From Bimastos eiseni (taxonomy: Eukaryota; Annelida; Clitellata; Crassiclitellata; Lumbricidae): a stretch of 64,000 nt of DNA. Numbering within the stretch: position 1 is the first letter of the stretch; every line of letters starts with the position of its first letter. Position numbers and translations under genes: made by a program. The notes beneath the pieces are model-generated. The model had not been told where the DNA came from and made no database searches. It saw nothing but the letters and a program-made list of their open reading frames with translations. Positions 43,331 to 54,186 of this stretch are shown here, one piece after another. Location of the stretch: assembly GCA_959347315.1 (NCBI GenBank), contig OY365808.1, positions 5,842,787 to 5,906,786 on the forward strand, read 5' to 3'.

Positions 43331-44749
43331 CATAGCATGCAATTCAATTATGGCACATGTATGCGATCGTATTATGTTCGAGACCTGATTAGATGAAGTA
43401 GAAATGGCAGGCTAGTCTGCCTACGGCAACTCTAAAGACTGAGCTATGATATGATATACTTCGATATTGTTTGTGACATTGTTACCTTTAAGTTAGATTC
43501 TGATCAGAGATCTGACGACGACTTCGTGAAAAATGGTTTATACGTCACTTTGTCTGATAAGTTTAAGGTGGTCAATAATTCACTGATCTGGTAATGTTAT
43601 GGACATGAACAATTCACAAACAGTGGTTCCAGCTTGAGTAAAGTAAAAGTACTCTGGACCAGTGATATTCCATTAACGTAAATAAAAGTTAGAACCGAAA
43701 ATATTGATTTCCACTGAGTATAGCTGTGGCGGAAACTAAAATGACTTTGAGAGCGAATACTTATTTAGAATGAAAATCCAAACGCACAGAACGAAAATTA
43801 TAGTATACAAGAGAATTTATTGTCGTTTGGATGTTTATGAAATAAATTGCATAGTTTGGTTAATGCAGTTTGATGCAGTTTGTCTCGGCTTCTACATGCG
43901 AACATAATGATTTATGCTCTTTGATCATTGAAAGTATTATTTGGCCTTACATGTATGTGATAATAAGTCTTTTACGTACTTCCAAGTGCAGCTTAATTTG
44001 GCCATTGGACTTCTTTCTGTTAGCTTGATATATTTAACGTCGCGGATTGGATGAGTACAAGTAGGCCCAATGAGCTCTTTACGAGATAATAAATAGAGGT
44101 GATAGAGGAGCCAGAATCAAAATGATGGTGGGTGATTGACAGTGATGGAGGAGGAATCACAATTTGCGGAATTAAGGCTTTGTGAATATGGAGAACCTAG
44201 GTAATTGGTCTGGGACTAAGCCTCTAAGTCTTCGGCAAAGTCTCATGAAGCTGATAATATTTGCACATCTGAGGTCAATGTCTTTGCATATAATTCGGTG
44301 TCAGATATATGTTGATAACATGCTTTGCTTTACCTGCCGATTACAATTGGATAGTTCAAGAGTATACCCTAGTAAGGTTGACGAACATTCAATTGAGTCG
44401 TGTAAGAATTCATTAAACAACATCCTTTATTGTGATGTAACTGCTGAGCCGCAATTCTTAAGAAAAGTGTTCAAGTTGTGAAACTACTGCGACATGAACA
44501 TTTCTAATATGCGCTTTGCTTAATAAAAACAATATACTCCAAGGAGGTTAAAAGTTAGTTTGAAGCAAACTACTTCGGTGGAAATGTTTAGCATACAGGA
44601 GTCGAAACAATATGCACATTTATTCTGGAGTCTAGTAGGCCTTATGCTGACCTTTCTGATGACTGTTCCATTGGTAGGTCTATGATATGGCATTGAAAAC
44701 TTCTTCTCCGCAGAGGAAGACCATCAACAAACTCTACCTCTACCTGATT
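43331..44749. other. non-coding stretch 3' of the ORF pair (unit 1)
   Basis: The 99-codon ORF at 44182-44481 has no recognisable domain. AATAAA-like signals for the minus-strand ORFs were not pinned down. Repeated at 57251-58669. Confidence 0.4.
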
Positions 44750-46255
44750 TCATAAAGGTTCAAAATTTTTTTTGAATTCAGTGAACCTTTCACGGAAAGC
44801 TGCCGTGGACTCATTTGACAGATGATGATGATTAACTCTTCGAGAATTTAACACATGGCGCAAGTCTGTTGGTTTCTTCGTCAGGTCTGGCCCCTCTGCG
44901 TCAGTTCCGGCGAAATCTCCAATCCACGTGTGCATGTTTCTTTCTGATCGCTCTTCATCTGTTTGGGACCGTCTGTCGTGATGTCTATTCCTCGCCAAAT
45001 CATATCGCTCTGATGGCCAACTCTTTCCCTCACCAGAATAAGTTTGTGACAGATCCACTTGTTGATAAATGGTTCTGCTGCAACTGGGCGTGACATTCTT
45101 TGTGTGATACCTTTGCCTAGATTTTGAATTCCGGACTCCGCTCTTCACCGAGCAAGAGCTATGCCTGTACTCAGTATCATAGAATCCTCTTGTGAATGCT
45201 TTCCCTTCAGGTTCTGCCCTTTCATATAAAACTGTGTAGCCCTCTGAGTCTCGTGGAGAGCTACCTTGATCAGGCGTTTGCCAATCAATTATATCATCTT
45301 CACATGCCATGGATTCCTGTCTTTGAGATGGGTCATCGTCACCAGAGAAATAGACATCGCCTGCATATGAATAATCATTACCTCGACAACTGCTTTCGTA
45401 TTCAAGGTTAGTTTCACGCGGTTGCCTTTCCATTACACTCGACAAGAAGATGTTCCGTAGGAACCGTTGTTTAAAATCAACGTTGATCTGACGTTGACTA
45501 CGTTCTGACTGCCGAACTCTGCTCTGCGACGATGGGGTTCGTTGATGTCTTTGCTCATCATTAGAGTCTCTTCTTGAGAGTCTTCCTCGCTCATGATTTG
45601 GTCTTTCATATGATAGTGATCGTCGTGGATGGCGATCATAACCATGCTTCCTCTGGATACTTGTTTCAGCTTGAACCTGAGGTTGGTCATGTATGGCGGA
45701 TTCAACTCGTCTTCTTTTGTAATATGGTGATCGATCGTAGTCTGCTTCCCAAGCAAATTGTTCTCCTCGTCTGTTAGAACTCCTCGTTGCTACTGGTTTG
45801 CTATGATACTTGATTTGTGAATTGTCTATCTTGTTCCTGGATTGTTGATTCCGCTTGCTGTCCTGAAATTTTCTGGCTGGTTCTCTCGAGTATCTTATCG
45901 AATTATGTCGATCGTTTGATGTATCGTTGCCCTGTGTTGTAGATGACTGTCTTTTACTCTTGTTAGCAACGTCGTCGTTTGAAACATTTGCTCGCGTCGT
46001 CCGATCTTCCGCCGGATGATCCCGAGTTGTCTCGTCCTGGCTAGATCTCGGGTTGTCTTCATTGTATGTTAAAGACGAATGAAGGTTCTTCAGGAGGTTA
46101 TCGTGTACTGGATAACACAGAGGACAACGACGATCGATCTCCTCGTCCTTGGCAAGGGTATCCTCACTCGGAAACGCGTGGCCTATTTGACAGAATACAC
46201 AAAAAACATGTCCTAGCATTTTATTCATATCACACTGCTTGTTGTCGCTATCCAT
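44750..46255 (-). CDS. Arg/Ser-rich protein with N-terminal CxxC...CxxC cluster, unit 1
   Basis: An uninterrupted frame of 501 codons from the ATG at 46255; the frame is open a little further upstream. Near residues 19-48 there is a CVFCQIGH ... RRCPLC arrangement, two CxxC pairs about 25 residues apart that could bind zinc. The rest is low-complexity and very rich in Arg, Ser, Asn, Gln, Asp and Tyr, predicted disordered by composition. I do not recognise the family. It lies about 520 bp 3' of the ZNFX1-like ORFs on the same strand. An acceptor-like CAAATATACAG ends at 46262, just before its start, so it may be a downstream exon and not a separate gene. A decayed relative lies at 52435-53068, which argues that the frame has been under use. 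Confidence 0.6.
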   Translation of the reverse strand: MDSDNKQCDMNKMLGHVFCVFCQIGHAFPSEDTLAKDEEIDRRCPLCYPVHDNLLKNLHSSLTYNEDNPRSSQDETTRDHPAEDRTTRANVSNDDVANKSKRQSSTTQGNDTSNDRHNSIRYSREPARKFQDSKRNQQSRNKIDNSQIKYHSKPVATRSSNRRGEQFAWEADYDRSPYYKRRRVESAIHDQPQVQAETSIQRKHGYDRHPRRSLSYERPNHERGRLSRRDSNDEQRHQRTPSSQSRVRQSERSQRQINVDFKQRFLRNIFLSSVMERQPRETNLEYESSCRGNDYSYAGDVYFSGDDDPSQRQESMACEDDIIDWQTPDQGSSPRDSEGYTVLYERAEPEGKAFTRGFYDTEYRHSSCSVKSGVRNSKSRQRYHTKNVTPSCSRTIYQQVDLSQTYSGEGKSWPSERYDLARNRHHDRRSQTDEERSERNMHTWIGDFAGTDAEGPDLTKKPTDLRHVLNSRRVNHHHLSNESTAAFRERFTEFKKNFEPL

Positions 46256-46261
46256 CAATAG

Positions 46262-46783
46262 CTGTATATTTGACAGGTAAAGTTGTTATGAGGATAATAA
46301 TTGGTATCGTGTCAAGAACAAAATTAATCAATAAAACAAATTATTAAACTTTTCAAAACCAGACCATCACGAATATTACAGACCCGAACGCCAAACACGT
46401 GTGAAATTGCAATGGTGAATTATATACACCCTATACCATGATACACGGAGATAGGCGGAGTGAGATCACGTGGTCATGGGCACGGGGACTAAAGGTGGAG
46501 GGGTAGTCTAGTAGAACTAACACGAATCCACTTAATTTTTAAAACATCCAACTACAGTGATAAAATTGCAACAAAGCGCACATGTGACAATTATGACTAT
46601 CACCAGACGCGATAACAAAATTCAGCTAAATAAGTTCAGCTAAAAACAGATAATGAATGCGTGTGTGGTTACAACGACAGCACGGTCTCATAGCAAACTC
46701 ATCATGCACTGAAATAGGCTTACGTCTCAAATTAACTGTAGATCCTTATTCACGCCTATTTTACTGCTTTGAATATCACTCAC
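46262..46783 (-). other. candidate intron between helicase ORF and Arg/Ser-rich ORF, unit 1
   Basis: On the minus strand the helicase frame ends CCAAGG followed by GTGAGT (donor GT at 46783-46782), a near-consensus 5' splice site. An acceptor-like TACAG ends at 46262. Direct joining of these two sites leaves one base over and hits a TAG after four codons, so the phases do not match. Another acceptor, an extra exon, or two separate genes must be considered. The same sequence is at 60182-60703. Confidence 0.45.
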
Positions 46784-49141
46784 CCTTGGAACTGCATGGA
46801 ACAACCGCCGTGTGATTGCAGTATGGATAAATATCGTAAAGTGGCTCCTCGAAAAGGCAATTTTCGTAGCATCTTTTCTTGCATGGATGAAGATTATTCG
46901 AGCACATTTTCTTGCACCTTTCTTCGCACTTGTACCGGCTGTGTTCAGCGCGTAACTGATGACATTTCATCTTACACCGATGTCCGCAAAAAGGTAACTC
47001 AAATCCGCAAAGTTCTGAGCATCCAGTTTTCGAGACACTCTCAAAATCGCTAGCATCTGCAACGTATGAAGCCTCGTTTTCCATGTGTCTTTGACATCCG
47101 AGATGTAAACCACTGACAAACTTTCCTTGATTTTTCAAAGATTTCAAAATATTCCGCCACAGATCACTCTCAGAGCGTAAAAGATCTCCATTTCCAATTA
47201 TGTAAAGACCTTTGCGCGCTCTGGAGAGAGCAACACAGACGCGATTCGGAACTTTTAGGAAACCAATTCCTTTTCTTTGGTTGCTTCGAACTAGAGACAA
47301 CAATATGATGTCATTCTCCTCGCCTTGGTAATTATCCACTGTTTTAACTCGGACTGCTGGCAATTTCATTTTTGTTAGATATCTACTTATTGTTTGTTCC
47401 TGACTGGCATATGTAACCAGAATAGTTATTTGGCTTGGCTCATAATCAACACCCAACAAATATTCGCACAATTTCACAAGAAATTTGGCTTCGTGGTCAT
47501 TTGAATAACATCCTCTACGATCTTGTAGGTCTTCTTCCTCATGGTGATTTATAAAAAGAAGATTTCCATAGATACCAGCGACATCTTCATAATAAGATAC
47601 TGACTCATGGTTTTGAAGCGTTTCGTAGATGTGCGGAGTCAGCAGTTCGGCGATCTCAGGTCGCATTCTGCGTTGGGTTGTCAGACAGACGCTAGGCAGA
47701 TTGTTTCTGACAAGTCTCTCAAACAGCGATACTCCCAATTCATACTTTTTTTCCAACCAGTAACTTGCTGGTCTTGGTCTGAGTTGCTGATGATCGCCGA
47801 TCAAAATCAAATGTTCACACGTTTTTGGTAAACTAGCGACAAGATGAGATTCTAAAATTTCACCAGCTTCTTCGACAATAACCACTTTAGACTGCAAGGT
47901 GTTTATTTGGGCCTTGTGCTTTGCTGCTCCACTTGTTGTCATTGCTAATATTTGAGCATTCTTCAGCCTTGCATGGCAACTTTCCCGGTCTCTGGTATCT
48001 AGAATGCAATCTTTCAGATATTTGTTTGTTGACCGGCTTCGGCTTCCAATTCTAAAAATTGTTCTATTTTCCGCGTGAGCTTTTTCCGGATAAATTTCAA
48101 TGATGGCCTCGAGGAACTGGTCCAGTGCATGGTTTGTGTGTGACAGTAAAATGATCGGTCCGGAAAATAACATCGACTGTTTTGGCCATCGGCATTCGTC
48201 ATTGATTGCTCTCCTAAGCCTCCTTTGTTTTCAAGGAGTAGTTGGACAATTTTCAGTCCGATGAAAGACTTTCCTGTTCCTGGTGGACCCTGAATAACTG
48301 CTATTTCTCTAGTCATGGCTGCTCTAAGTGCCCTATACTGTGACAATTCTAGGTCAAGCTCATCGGGTCCGGGCCAGGAGTCTAAATTCAGAAGGCGGGT
48401 CGTTTCTCGTATAGGTATCTGATACTGAGCAATAATCTCAAGATTTATTAAGGAAGAAAAGTTGAACTCCACATTAGTAAGTAAATATTTTGGCACTGAT
48501 ATCGCCTGTTTCTTAGGATCAAGTAGGTACCTTTGGAAAGGAAACGTATCCATTGCTTGTAAAACGGTGAGAAAATGCTTATATGTCTCAAGGCATACGC
48601 TCGTATTTTCGATTAACTCGTACTCACAGCCGAAGCGCAATTCGTCTTTCACCGGCTTATTACTTCCAACTGAAAGCAACAATATTCCGTCTGTGAGTTC
48701 CTGATTTTGTGTAATAGTGGCTATCACTAAGGTTTGAAAGTTGTCGGCTGATAAGCACACCAGTGAATCTTTTTGAAACCCATTGCTTCCACAGCGTCGT
48801 AACTCCTTAAGAGAATTGGGCTCAAATTGTATCTGTATCGGATCACTGAAACATTTTTGCGAACGTTTACGCGAACAGGGTTCCTGAACGAATTTAACTT
48901 TGAAAACATCCACCTCACAAACATATCTCGCCTGATAACGATTGCGAACTTCATTCAGTGTTTCGCGCCAAGGGTCTAAGAAATCTTCCCGGAGGAGTCT
49001 AACCATGGTGTCTAGGTAATCATTTTCGTCTTTGTACGATTCCTCAACTTTGTTCTTCCTAAGTAATGGGTCACGATCGCTTGTGAGATCGTCAGCAGTT
49101 GGTAGAAAGCTGAATCCTCGAAAATTTCCAGGTTCACTCAT
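46776..49141 (-). pseudogene. ZNFX1-like SF1 RNA helicase with NFX1-type zinc fingers, frameshifted, unit 1
   Basis: Two overlapping minus-strand frames together encode one helicase. The first (49141-48014) has a LLREDF region (residues 49-54) typical of ZNFX1 proteins and Walker A QGPPGTGKS (284-292). The second (48173-46776) has motif Ia HTNHALDQF (12-20), motif II EEAG (101-104), motif III GDHQQLRP (126-133), QRRMRPEI (167-174), motif V TVDNYQGEEND (278-288), motif VI NRVCVALSRAR (310-320), and Cys/His-rich NFX1-type fingers (about 385-457). The switch, equal to a -1 shift, lies about 48170-48235, where no GT-AG intron keeps both motifs. ZNFX1 proteins act on RNA in antiviral and small-RNA pathways. 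This one lacks the long N-terminal region and most zinc fingers of full-length relatives, though a splice donor at its 3' end may lead to more. It may be a pseudogene, a sequence error, or a shifted reading frame. Confidence 0.88.
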
Positions 49142-49914
49142 GGCGGACGTATCTATGACGATCGCAAAGTATTTGTAAATATAGTCTGTTTCTTGGTTAG
49201 CCTAATCTTAAGCGTTTTTAGTTAACCTCCGTTAGTCGACATCTAGAAATTTCAAAAGCTTGTCTAGTAACTCTAGCGTGTAATAGATCAACACGAGTCA
49301 AATTATGACGAGCGGTAAAACCTCTATGGAAAAGCTTTCAAAATTCTTGTTAACGGACTGTCAGCAACAAGGCTTCTCATATGAAAGCACAGTAGCCTAT
49401 ACTCTTAATGTCTCTGAAGTTCAAAATATAATCTTTTCAACTGGTCAAATTATCTAAAAATCGTTTTTATCATACCTTACTATAAGTCTGGATACTCAGC
49501 TCACTTAAAATATTCGTGTTTTCTTGATAGTAGTAAAACCAATAGGAGTCCGTTTTGCAGCTGTCAAGTCTGGATATTCATTTTACATCGACAAGCTCCT
49601 AGCTGAGAGTTCTCTTCGTGTAACAATTGAATACTCTTCGTCGACGTCCCGTGGCAGAATCCTTTATAAAACAGTGGTTGCTTAGGTCCTCAGACAACAT
49701 TCAGTCAAGCGTGCGTAATAATTTCTTAAGCCATGATACCTATACACTACAGGTATTCAGATATCTACCCACACATGTATTCAGAAAATCTATTGATTCT
49801 GGTGGAATTTCCGTTGCTAATTATGGCATCGTTATAACTGCATTGTACCCATGGTTTCTAAAAGCCGTACGCATGATACCATGCATCAATAATTGCATCG
49901 ATAATTGTATATAA
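49142..49914. other. region 5' of the ZNFX1-like ORFs, unit 1
   Basis: This should contain the promoter or upstream exons of the minus-strand helicase, but no TATA box or exon could be identified. The plus-strand 95-codon frame at 49627 has no domain. Repeated at 63062-63834. Confidence 0.4.
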
Positions 49915-50010
49915 TTATATATTCAATCATTCAATCAATCATAGATACTTGATATAGCGCCCCTTCAAGATATCTACTAACAGGCGCTCCATTTCCTGTG
50001 GACAGACCGG
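49915..50010 (-). mobile_element. SINE/LINE 3' tail (family 2), unit 1
   Basis: Minus strand: GGAGCGCCTGTTAGTAG, ATATCTTGAAGGGGCGCTAT, then an ATTGATTGAATGATTG tail. It closely matches 24839-24960 and 32040-32105. Confidence 0.7.
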
Positions 50011-51039
50011 TTATATTCTGCTCCTCTCAATGTTTAGGCATGCATTTGCATGTTTTGGCAATTTTAGTGAACTCTTTATTTTCATAAAAAATGCTTTATT
50101 TGAAGAATGGATGGCGCTAAAACTATTTAACTGCTTTTCTTGCAATCAAATTTTTATGGATGACACTCTTGAATGAGCTGGTGCCCTGCGCATGGCCGTA
50201 TCGTAACGCATTGAAAAATCTGAAGTTTATGATTGTCATAACAACTACGATGGCGTAGCAATTCGTAATGTTGATAAAAGCAAATATACAGTAGGCCCAC
50301 AGCTTTAGTTGATCTTTCGTATGTTATACTCAAGGCCCAAGATACTACAATGTAATCTAGACTCCTAGTCTCTTTGAATTTAATTAAGTAGGCTTACGCC
50401 ACTTGGGTAATTAAAAAATGCAATTGTCCCAAGTTATCACTTGGCAATATATTAGAGAAACTTCAAATTTCTGATTCTATCGTAGTGTTGATCCAGTGGA
50501 GCCGGTTCATTCTTTATGGGACTCTGTTTGGACACTTTCTTGTTCAGATTCCGGACTCTCTCAACCGCGAGCTCAATATTGCACTACACTGTAGGCCTAC
50601 ATTGGTACTTTTGAACGCATTGTGGTTCACGCCATACAAATAATCGTAGGAATTTATTAATAATTATATTATCGCTGTTTAACAGGGACGCAAACGTTTA
50701 TCCAGTAAAGTCTTCCGAAGTAAACACAATTATTTTATAAAACAGTTTTTGTATAGTAAGGTTTTTGGCAGAGTTAGTGCGAAGCCAAATCCACCCTTCT
50801 GGAGGCGATTTGCTTCACCCTCCCAAACGCAAAACTCGTATCTCTATGGGACGACAAATCACCTGCTGAAACTATCCCTAAACCGGGTTGGTCGGGTCTT
50901 GATGTCCCTAGCATAACGTCAATCACTAGGAGCGTACCGTTAATGTTTGACTAGCGGCTGTCATGGCTGGGTCTTGTTAGGTGTCATATACAGGCAATGG
51001 GTCCCAGGGATTGCGTTACATCATTTTAGTTATACTGAC
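50011..51039. other. non-coding stretch, nothing recognised
   Basis: No gene or repeat recognised. One TAGGCCTA near 50596. Confidence 0.4.
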
Positions 51040-51330
51040 TAATAGGTTTGCGCCGTTCGTATCGGAATTGTTCCCCTATTCATGATCCGTGTCAACCAGC
51101 CGGTCCTGACCAAATCTTCAGAGATGGAAGGGGCAGTCGGCTGTGACATCTGAGTCACGGTGTCGGGTTTCGTTGTTTGACACCCCGATGATCTTTGCAT
51201 AATTCTCGCCGTCTGTATTGAAGCCGTCTGCCTCCGGCGAAACTCATTGATGTCTCGAATCTCAGTTTTCAGGCAGACAAACTCATCCGTAGTCCACCTA
51301 CGCCTCTGCTGTCGGTCGATGACTTTTATA
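51040..51330 (-). other. open frame with a basic, Myb-like start; unidentified
   Basis: One minus-strand frame stays open for about 95 codons without an ATG at its start and includes RQQRRRWTTDEFVCLKTEIR followed by a Gln/Thr/Ser-rich stretch. The RRRWTTDEF phrase looks like the start of a Myb/SANT-type or trihelix helix, but only one helix can be argued. It could be an exon or a transposon ORF piece. The short repeat-like TTTATATAGCACC borders it near 51340. Confidence 0.3.
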
Positions 51331-51738
51331 TAGCACCATCGTCCAGAGTGTCACGCGTGGCAGGGGCCCTCCGAATTTATACACTGAGTCTGAGGGGCCG
51401 TCTATAAATGACGTCACGCACCCATTGAAGCGATCATACATCTGCGACGATTTGCGACGAAGCGGAGGGAGTTTGAAATATGTGAATCACATCAAATATC
51501 GAAATACGCAACTTTGTTTTAAAAAAATTCACTTAATTAAGCAGTGAGTCAACTTCTGGTGGCGAAGAAGCTCATGACACGCAGCCTTCGCTCTTACCAA
51601 CACAATTAATCGAACCAATTGATATTCACATTAATAAAGCGATTATAAATTACCACAATACACTTGTCATGTGAATGCTTACTTGCAAAAATAGAGAATA
51701 TAAATTGTTATATTTATAATATTTCAAACGTGAGACAC

Positions 51739-52167
51739 GTTATTTTGTCTGAAAAGTTTTCATTCATTTGGGGGCCCCTGAGATGTGTTTTGCATGAAAC
51801 ATTTTCATTCATCTGGTGCCTCTGGGATGTTATTTTGTAATTGATGTTTTCATTCATTTGGAGCCCCTGATGTGTTATTTTGTATTTAATGTTTTCATTT
51901 ATTCGTGGACTCTCTGAGATGTTATTTTGTATTTAATGATGTCATTCATTTGGGAGCCCCTAAGATGTTATTATGTATAAAATGTTTTTAATTCATTTGG
52001 AGACCCCTGAGATGTTATTTTGTATTTAATGATGTCATTCATTTGGGAACCCCTGAGATGTCATGTTGCATGTAATATTTTCATCATTGGGGGGGGGGGG
52101 GCTAGGGGCTGAGATTTAAGGGGCCCTAGGCGAGCGCCTAGTGCGCCTACAGGTAAACGCGCCACTG
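51739..52167 (-). mobile_element. hAT-like terminus with internal 46-bp minisatellite
   Basis: Eight degenerate units of about 46 bp (TTATTTTGTATTTAATG, TTTTCATTCATTTGG, AGCCCCTGAGATG) run from 51739 to about 52085 and are followed by a 12-G run. On the minus strand the right edge reads CAGTGGCGCGTTTACC, then GTAGGCGCACTAGGCG and GCCTAGGGCCCC, a sequence style I associate with hAT-family ends. The other end was not found with certainty; CAGGGGCCC near 51360 is a weak candidate. Confidence 0.45.
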
Positions 52168-52434
52168 ACCTTTAATGAGTCCAAACGCGATTTTTTGATG
52201 GTCAAAAACATTTTACGCAGCAAAAAGTCACAAAAACGATTTTATGAGGTCACATCTCAAATAATTGTTATAAAATAAGCTTCATAATAAGAATATATTT
52301 ATGACACAAGAACAGTGCTACCATTAGCGAAGTCTATGAATAGAACAGACTATTTGAAGGTCACAGACGTTGAGGTCCATGTCCACGACCGTGTAAAGAA
52401 GAGGTTTAAAGCAGGCACGGTAACCAGCATGTTT
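52168..52434. other. spacer, nothing recognised
   Basis: No gene or repeat recognised between the minisatellite and the pseudogene fragment. Confidence 0.4.
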
Positions 52435-53068
52435 TCAATTGTCGACTAGTGAGTCGAAGAATTCCTCATTGTAGGACACCAGTGGTCGATCGCATGCCTG
52501 AGAAGAACCCGGTGTCGGCAAAGTGCTATCCAAGTCTCTATTCTTCGTGTACTCGTATCCGTTTGATGGCCGACTAATTTTATCGCTAGAGTAAATACCG
52601 GACGGTCTAAATTGCCGGAAAGACGTTCTTCTGTAACTCTGCGTTGCATTGTTTGTGTGATAGCTTTGCCGAGAATTTGAGTTCCAAATTCCGTTATTCA
52701 TCGGTTGGGTTCGGCGCTGTGTGTATCCTCCAATAAATACTCTCCGCTCCGGCCCTGCTCCTGAGTCTCCTGGGGGACAGTTTTGGCCATGCATCCGCCA
52801 GCCAACTAGATGTATATCATCTTCAGATTCCGGGTGTTCACATGCTGGGAATTCCTCTCTTTGGAACGGTCTATCGTTACCAGGGAAATATATATCTGCT
52901 GCATATGAACGCTCATTTGCTCGCCAACCTCCTTCTTCGTTAGAGTAAAGTTCACGCGGTTCCCACTCCGTTGGAGAGCGTACTTGGCGAGAAGATGTTC
53001 CGTCGAAACCAGATGTGGTATTATTTGAATTGCGACGGTGACTAAGTTCTGACTGCCGAACTTCAGCT
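52435..53068 (-). pseudogene. decayed relative of the Arg/Ser-rich ORF
   Basis: The minus-strand translation is homologous to the middle and C-terminal part of the 501-codon ORF. NSNSRQSYHTNNATQSYRRT here corresponds to NSKSRQRYHTKNVTPSCSRT there, and YAADIYFPGNDRPFQRE corresponds to YAGDVYFSGDDDPSQRQ. The longest intact frame is 119 codons (52435-52794), and the N-terminal cluster is missing. Divergence is far greater than between units 1 and 2, so it comes from an older duplication. Confidence 0.7.
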
Positions 53069-53150
53069 ATATATGAAAGAGCAAGTCATGAACGAGGGAG
53101 ACTCTCAAGTAGAGACTCTAACGTTGAGCAAAGACTTCGACGAACCCCAC
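53069..53150 (+). pseudogene. inverted segment of the same pseudogene
   Basis: From about 53069 the match to the Arg/Ser-rich ORF flips strand: GGGAGACTCTCAAGTAGAGA and GACGAACCCCACCG read as the reverse of 45600-45526. A segment of about 80 bp is thus inverted at the end of the fragment, and it abuts the copy of 37808 at 53157. Confidence 0.65.
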
Positions 53151-53156
53151 CGTGGA

Positions 53157-54186
53157 ACACTGCCTTGTTAGCACTGCTGAATGTATAAGTGGCTCTAGCA
53201 ACATGAACCTATTGCACAAATTTCCTCTCTTCTTTCATGTCTGTCGTTTGGCCGCCTTTGAGTGGATTTTAGTACCTTATGCGCAGCCGTGGATTTGGTT
53301 GCAAAGATCGTCATGCCGATAGGCCTGTAACCGTGATTATTCTGAACATTACGTTACAATAGATAGGCCTGAACAATATATATAGAGATCATTATTATAC
53401 ATTCAGTTTAGCTGAACATTCGCAAATACAGACAGTATAGGTTCTATCAATAACTCACATAGGCTCTAGTGTGACTAGCATTTACAGTCAGCCCACATTC
53501 TATGTACACCTTGAGTGGTCAGTAACTGACCAATCAAAGTAGTCTGTTCTAGGATATGCCAGTTTCCTCTTTGGCTGAGGAAAGTGACTTATAAGCTGAA
53601 ACACTATTAGGAATGAGGCAGTCTGACTTCCGAAGAACTCTAGCTATCTTTGTCAGGCTCGTCAACTCGCATCATCTTAGGACTTGGACATTATCATCTC
53701 ACCCATACTCGTATTGGTAAGTATATGTAACTGTTATGTATTAGTCGTAATCATTATATATATTATTATTATATCTACTCTGTATTTAATAAAGATAGTT
53801 GAATCCGAACTGTCTCTTCATGTGTAGCTAGGTTCCCCTAATGTAATCAGATTTACTAATAATCTAATATAATAGAAGAGATAGTTTAAGTAGAACCCTC
53901 AGAGTTCTTACAGGCCTACAGATTTAGGAATGTGTGAAGCACAAGATACATAGATAACAAAAGAAGAACGCAGCTGGGGCAGTATGGAAATGTTTTAAAA
54001 TCTGCTGATTGTAGAACTGATAGTAGGCCTATTAAAACGCGTGCTGGCAGAACTGACGGCATTGACAGTATTAAAAAGCTAGTGAAATTGTTCTGTACAA
54101 TTTTGGGGTTATTGTTGGCTTGTCTTTTGTATGTAATAAATAATTTCATTGACATCTAGGCTAATGCGAATGGCGGGTAGGCCTAT
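53157..54186. repeat. copy of 37808-38837 (3' part of the hAT-like element)
   Basis: It matches 37808-38837 at an offset of 15,349 with no difference noticed, and continues into unit 2 so that the match runs to 54389. It includes the possible solo LTR (53503-53912). The hAT-like element's left end is absent here, so the copy starts inside the element. Confidence 0.93.

Larger units (their letters stand above)
40271..54186. repeat. direct duplication, unit 1 (13,916 bp)
   Basis: This unit matches 54187-64000 base for base wherever I compared them, except that GACT is present in unit 2 near 54972 and absent in unit 1 near 41062. The offset is 13,916 before that point and 13,920 after it. The unit holds, left to right, the 3' end of the hAT-like element, a GGAT array, a LINE RT remnant, a TACA array, a SINE, the Arg/Ser-rich ORF, the ZNFX1-like ORFs, non-repeated filler, a 46-bp minisatellite, a pseudogene fragment, and a copy of 37808-38837. 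Confidence 0.97.

Noticed and set aside
48170..48240. Programmed -1 frameshift in the ZNFX1-like gene
   Set aside because: No X-XXY-YYZ slippery heptamer in the correct frame and no clear downstream pseudoknot. An indel or sequence error is simpler.
51400..51440. GGGGCCGTCTATAAATGACGTC as a DNA transposon end
   Set aside because: It looks like a transposon terminus, but no inverse copy or target duplication was found.
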